DNA of 5,129 nucleotides, taken from the NCBI GenBank assembly GCA_013619005.1, contig JABXKY010000005.1, positions 1 to 5,129 of the forward strand. Reading direction: 5' to 3'. Numbering within the stretch: position 1 is the first letter of the stretch; each line of letters begins with the position of its first letter. The position numbers and the translations under genes were made by a program. Positions 4,149-5,129 of the stretch are shown in pieces. The notes beneath the pieces were generated by a model, which did no database searches, was not told where the DNA came from, and worked only from the letters and a program-made list of their open reading frames with translations. Source of the stretch: Candidatus Bathyarchaeota archaeon (GTDB taxonomy: Archaea; Thermoproteota; Bathyarchaeia; TCS64).

Positions 4149-5129
4149 ATGGCGATCCGTGCACTAGTTGACCAACTGGGAAAATCCCTGAAACAGGCCG
4201 GCAAGAAAGACAACGGCCCCAACCGCATCCCGTACATGGTTGTCTGGAACTTCACCAACATGTGCAACCTCAGGTGCAAGCACTGCTACCAGGACGCCAA
4301 AGAGACTGGCACACCGGACGAGCTTACCCTTGAGGAGAAGCTCAATTTCGTTGACACAATGCACGATGCGGGCGTCAAGGTACCCGTGATATCGGGCGGC
4401 GAGCCGCTGATCCACCTAGACTTTTTCCCCGTACTCGACTATATGGTGGAGAAGAAGATGCACGTGGCGGCAGCAAGCAACGCCACCATGATCACAAGGG
4501 ATTTCGCCCAGAAGCTCAAGGACCACGGCCTGGCCTACATCGAGATCAGCCTGGACAGCGTCAACCCCGAGAAACACGACGAGTTCAGGGGCCAGAAGGG
4601 GTGCTGGGACCTCACGGTGCAGGGCATCAAGAACTGCCTCGACGCCGGGATATTCGTTGCAATAGCCACTGTCTTCACCAAGAACACGATCGACGAGGTG
4701 GACCCTATGCTGGACCTGGCCGCGGAGCTGGGGGTCCAGCGTTTCATACACTTCAACTTCGTGCCCGCCGGCAGGGGACCTGAAATAGCGGACCAGGACC
4801 TGAGCCCGGAGGAACGGGAGGAGCTGCTGAACAAGCTGTTCAAGCGCAGGAGGACCATCGGGCTGGAGATACTGAGCACGGCGCCCCAGTACGGCAGGGC
4901 GTGCCTAGAGGGAAGCCTCGGAAGGTACCTGGATCCCGACAGGCTCTACGTTGAGACCAAGGCCCAGAAAAGCGAGCAGTTCTACGTCCAGAGCCCCACC
5001 CACTACAACACGGTCAAGGACCAGGTGAACGCGGTGCCCATGGAGTCGCTCCAGGGCTGCGGTGCGGGACGCCAGTTCGTGTGCATCCAGCCTAACGGGG
5101 ATATCTGCCCGTGCATGTTCATCTCAAAC
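4149..5129 (+). CDS. Radical SAM/SPASM-domain protein, 3' end cut by window
   Basis: Radical SAM enzymes split S-adenosylmethionine with a [4Fe-4S] cluster to start radical chemistry. The 327 visible residues show the cluster motif C39-x3-C43-x2-C46 (CNLRCKHC), the SAM-binding ISGGEP (81-86), and the barrel strand YIEISLDS (130-137). A second half holds RFIHFNFVPAGRG (198-210) and STAPQYGRAC (243-252). Near the right edge a SPASM-type segment begins, CGAGR (304-308) then C312, C320 and C322 around QPNGD, which should bind auxiliary [4Fe-4S] clusters; further ligands lie beyond the window. This layout is that of a widespread archaeal family related to AhbC/AhbD/NirJ heme enzymes and to peptide maturases, mostly of unknown substrate. 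No stop codon is reached. The ATG is chosen because no ATG, GTG or TTG lies in frame upstream within the promoter region. The gene shares strand with the cupin, but a T-run and promoter-like element between them suggest separate transcription. Confidence 0.9.
   Translation, partial: MAIRALVDQLGKSLKQAGKKDNGPNRIPYMVVWNFTNMCNLRCKHCYQDAKETGTPDELTLEEKLNFVDTMHDAGVKVPVISGGEPLIHLDFFPVLDYMVEKKMHVAAASNATMITRDFAQKLKDHGLAYIEISLDSVNPEKHDEFRGQKGCWDLTVQGIKNCLDAGIFVAIATVFTKNTIDEVDPMLDLAAELGVQRFIHFNFVPAGRGPEIADQDLSPEEREELLNKLFKRRRTIGLEILSTAPQYGRACLEGSLGRYLDPDRLYVETKAQKSEQFYVQSPTHYNTVKDQVNAVPMESLQGCGAGRQFVCIQPNGDICPCMFISN

Noticed and set aside
1..5129. tRNA, rRNA, CRISPR array, insertion sequence or phage attachment site
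   Set aside because: No tRNA-like cloverleaf segment, regular direct repeats, transposase motif or terminal repeats were noticed on either strand by eye; a covariance-model scan was not possible here.

Overview
The window looks like chromosomal DNA from an archaeon. It carries a four-subunit 2-oxoacid:ferredoxin oxidoreductase of the archaeal porCDAB type. TATA-like boxes sit about 25-27 bases before the starts of several unit-leading genes, which appear leaderless or nearly so, while genes inside an operon have strong Shine-Dalgarno sites (AGGAGG, GGAGG). The coding DNA is fairly GC-rich and uses AGG/ATA codons freely; the short intergenic regions are clearly AT-richer. Lineage cannot be fixed from this sequence. 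An anaerobic or thermophilic Thermoplasmata- or TACK-type archaeon would fit, but that is inference.

Layout. Positions 1-1991 hold a minus-strand operon porD-porA-porB (ferredoxin-like delta, alpha, and beta cut by the left edge), with only 2 bp between genes. From a 162-bp divergent promoter region (1992-2153), porC (gamma subunit) is read on the plus strand (2154-2708). Together these would give a complete enzyme that oxidatively decarboxylates a 2-oxoacid, probably pyruvate, to the acyl-CoA while reducing ferredoxin. The usual archaeal order has gamma at the head of the same operon; here it is split off and divergent.

Convergent to porC, and overlapping its last 8 bases, is a 34-codon minus-strand gene for a single-helix membrane protein. 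It lies just downstream of a class I glutamine-amidotransferase-like hydrolase (peptidase C26/PuuD type, 2838-3530). An 80-bp divergent promoter region (3531-3610) separates that gene from a small single-domain cupin (3611-3997) that appears to start at a leaderless GTG. A 151-bp intergenic stretch follows, with an inverted repeat, a T-run and a TATA-like element. The window ends inside a radical SAM/SPASM enzyme (from 4149), which runs off the right edge in frame.

Only the Por subunits clearly work together. The hydrolase, cupin and radical SAM genes are separate transcription units with no demonstrable shared pathway. No RNA genes, CRISPR arrays, transposons or attachment sites were seen. 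I did not find a convincing novel multi-gene system. The points most worth a second look are the split por locus with its mirror-image promoters, the tiny membrane protein, and a 27-codon aromatic-rich ORF directly before the radical SAM gene.
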